Source: Thermaerobacillus caldiproteolyticus (GTDB taxonomy: Bacteria > Bacillota > Bacilli > Bacillales > Anoxybacillaceae). Taken from it: a stretch of DNA of 64,000 nt. The notes under the pieces were generated by a model. The model made no database searches. It was given only the letters and a program-made list of their open reading frames with translations, and was not told the origin of the DNA. Below are positions 63,314-64,000 of the stretch, piece after piece; position 1 is the stretch's first letter; each line of letters begins with the position of its first letter. The stretch covers positions 40,717 to 104,716 of the forward strand of contig NZ_JACDUT010000011.1 in NCBI RefSeq assembly GCF_013761245.1, written 5' to 3'. The position numbers and the translations under genes were made by a program.

Positions 63314-63386
63314 GAGCCATTAGCTCAGTAGGTAGAGCATCTGACTTTTAATCAGAGGGTCGGAGGTTCGAGTCCTCCATGGCTCA
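63314..63386 (+). tRNA. tRNA-Lys (TTT)
   Basis: Acceptor GAGCCAT/ATGGCTC, anticodon TTT in ACTTTTAAT, no encoded CCA. Confidence 0.97.
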
Positions 63387-63393
63387 CTTTTTT

Positions 63394-63478
63394 GCGGGTG
63401 TGGCGGAATTGGCAGACGCACCAGACTTAGGATCTGGCGCCTCACGGCGTGGGGGTTCAAGTCCCTCCACCCGCACCA
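63394..63478 (+). tRNA. tRNA-Leu (TAG)
   Basis: 85 bases, long variable arm, acceptor GCGGGTG/CACCCGC, anticodon TAG, encoded CCA. Confidence 0.97.
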
Positions 63479-63495
63479 TTCATCATCTCGATTAA

Positions 63496-63578
<83 letters not shown>

Positions 63579-63592
63579 TATTAAAAAAGTAC

Positions 63593-63621
63593 TTGCAATT
63601 TTATATAACAAATATTATACT
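63593..63621 (+). promoter_or_regulatory. Internal promoter before tRNA-Arg-Pro-Gly-rrn
   Basis: TTGCAA (63593-63598) and TATACT (63616-63621), 17-bp spacer, in the widest gap of the tRNA cluster; a BoxA-like GTTCTTTAAAAC follows. It probably drives the last three tRNAs and the rRNA operon. Confidence 0.75.
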
Positions 63622-63647
63622 AGAAAATGTTCTTTAAAACACAGTTT

Positions 63648-63724
63648 GCGCTCGTAGCTCAATTGGATAGAGCATCTGACTACGGATCAGAAGGTTAGGG
63701 GTTCGAATCCTCTCGAGCGCGCCA
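63648..63724 (+). tRNA. tRNA-Arg (ACG)
   Basis: Acceptor GCGCTCG/CGAGCGC, anticodon ACG, encoded CCA. Confidence 0.97.
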
Positions 63725-63730
63725 TTATTC

Positions 63731-63804
63731 CGGGAAGTAGCTCAGCTTGGTAGAGCACATGGTTTGGGACCATGGGGTCGCAGGTTCGAATCCTGTCTTC
63801 CCGA
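63731..63804 (+). tRNA. tRNA-Pro (TGG)
   Basis: Acceptor CGGGAAG/CTTCCCG, anticodon TGG in TTTGGGA, no encoded CCA. Confidence 0.97.
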
Positions 63805-63817
63805 CTCTTTGAATCAA

Positions 63818-63891
63818 GCGGGTGTAGTTTAGTGGTAAAACCTCAGCCTTCCAAGCTGATGTCGTGGGTTCGATTCCCATCACCCGCTCCA
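63818..63891 (+). tRNA. tRNA-Gly (TCC)
   Basis: Acceptor GCGGGTG/CACCCGC, anticodon TCC in CTTCCAA, encoded CCA. Confidence 0.97.
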
Positions 63892-63905
63892 CTAATCATT
63901 AATAA

Positions 63906-63924
63906 TGTTCTTTGAAAACTGAAC
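63906..63924 (+). promoter_or_regulatory. rRNA antitermination BoxA
   Basis: TGTTCTTTGAAAACTGAAC is the conserved BoxA-containing leader of Bacillaceae rRNA operons. Confidence 0.85.
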
Positions 63925-63964
63925 AAAACGAAGCGTCCACGTCAATTTGCTAGGTTGTTTAACT

Positions 63965-64000
63965 TTCTATGGAGAGTTTGATCCTGGCTCAGGACGAACG
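63965..64000 (+). rRNA. 16S rRNA, 5' end
   Basis: GGAGAGTTTGATCCTGGCTC followed by AGGACGAACG is the universal 5' end of Firmicutes 16S rRNA. The gene continues beyond the window; the first base is placed by comparison with the B. subtilis 5' end. Confidence 0.97.

Overview
The window reads as a chromosome segment of a moderately AT-rich, Gram-positive, endospore-lineage thermophile of the Bacillaceae, closest in style to Parageobacillus, Geobacillus or Anoxybacillus. The evidence is gene order: ddl-murF-esterase-cshA-ydbS-ydbT-ydcA-acpS-ydcC-alr-ndoAI-ndoA-tex-ydcK-trnS-rrn follows the Bacillus subtilis ydb/ydc region. Spo0M and YtaF homologues, SAM-I, c-di-AMP and T-box leaders, and TTG/GTG starts with strong AGGAGG sites agree with this. 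The species assignment is inference.

Layout. 1-3.1 kb: the end of an unrecognised gene, then remnants of IS256, ISL3 and IS110 transposases and a 115-bp composite palindrome. 3.1-7.1 kb: a minus-strand organosulfur operon (acyl-CoA-dehydrogenase-like monooxygenase, MetQ-like lipoprotein, NtaA/DszA-like monooxygenase) behind a consensus promoter and a SAM-I riboswitch. 7.3-10.1 kb: an aldolase remnant, an intact trans-sulfuration enzyme and IS debris. 10.4-11.9 kb: a quinone-stress unit (mhqN-mhqP type) with MhqR-like operator half-sites. 12.2-15 kb: a TnpB-only element of about 2 kb lying exactly between the MerR-type promoter/ribosome site and the start codon of an Mta/TipA-type regulator. 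15-21 kb: AraC, PadR-HAAS, FrnE-like, thioesterase and DUF2332 genes and a holin-like type I toxin locus. 21-29.9 kb: LTA synthase, a broken dedA upstream of uppP, ktrB and GNAT fragments, then c-di-AMP riboswitch-kimA, ytaF and spo0M.

30-31.4 kb is a decay corridor (cotF-like, truncated response regulator, argS fragment). 31.4-37.8 kb is a second organosulfur operon (ssuE-sfnG-sfnB, then ssuB-ssuA-ssuC after an MCP fragment). 38-41 kb holds a small membrane protein, a GNAT gene and two IS remnants. 41.5-47.4 kb: T-box-controlled argS, a MurG-like transferase, and a polysaccharide deacetylase-DedA-glycosyltransferase set. 47.8-62.2 kb: the conserved housekeeping block. 62.6-64 kb: eleven tRNA genes and the 5' end of a 16S rRNA gene.

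Three themes link the genes. (1) Sulfur scavenging: two loci pair an LLM-type FMN monooxygenase with an acyl-CoA-dehydrogenase-like flavoenzyme, and only one carries a flavin reductase. (2) Envelope and lipid carrier: ltaS, uppP, dedA, a MurG-like enzyme, ddl, murF and alr. (3) Genome erosion: at least a dozen recognisable pseudogenes or fragments in the left two-thirds, and no rsb-sigB cluster at its usual place between ndoA and tex. The most interesting object is the TnpB element at 12221-14220: excising it restores a perfectly spaced ribosome-binding site, its 3' end looks like an omega-RNA scaffold, and its TnpB lacks the usual third RuvC aspartate and appears frameshifted.
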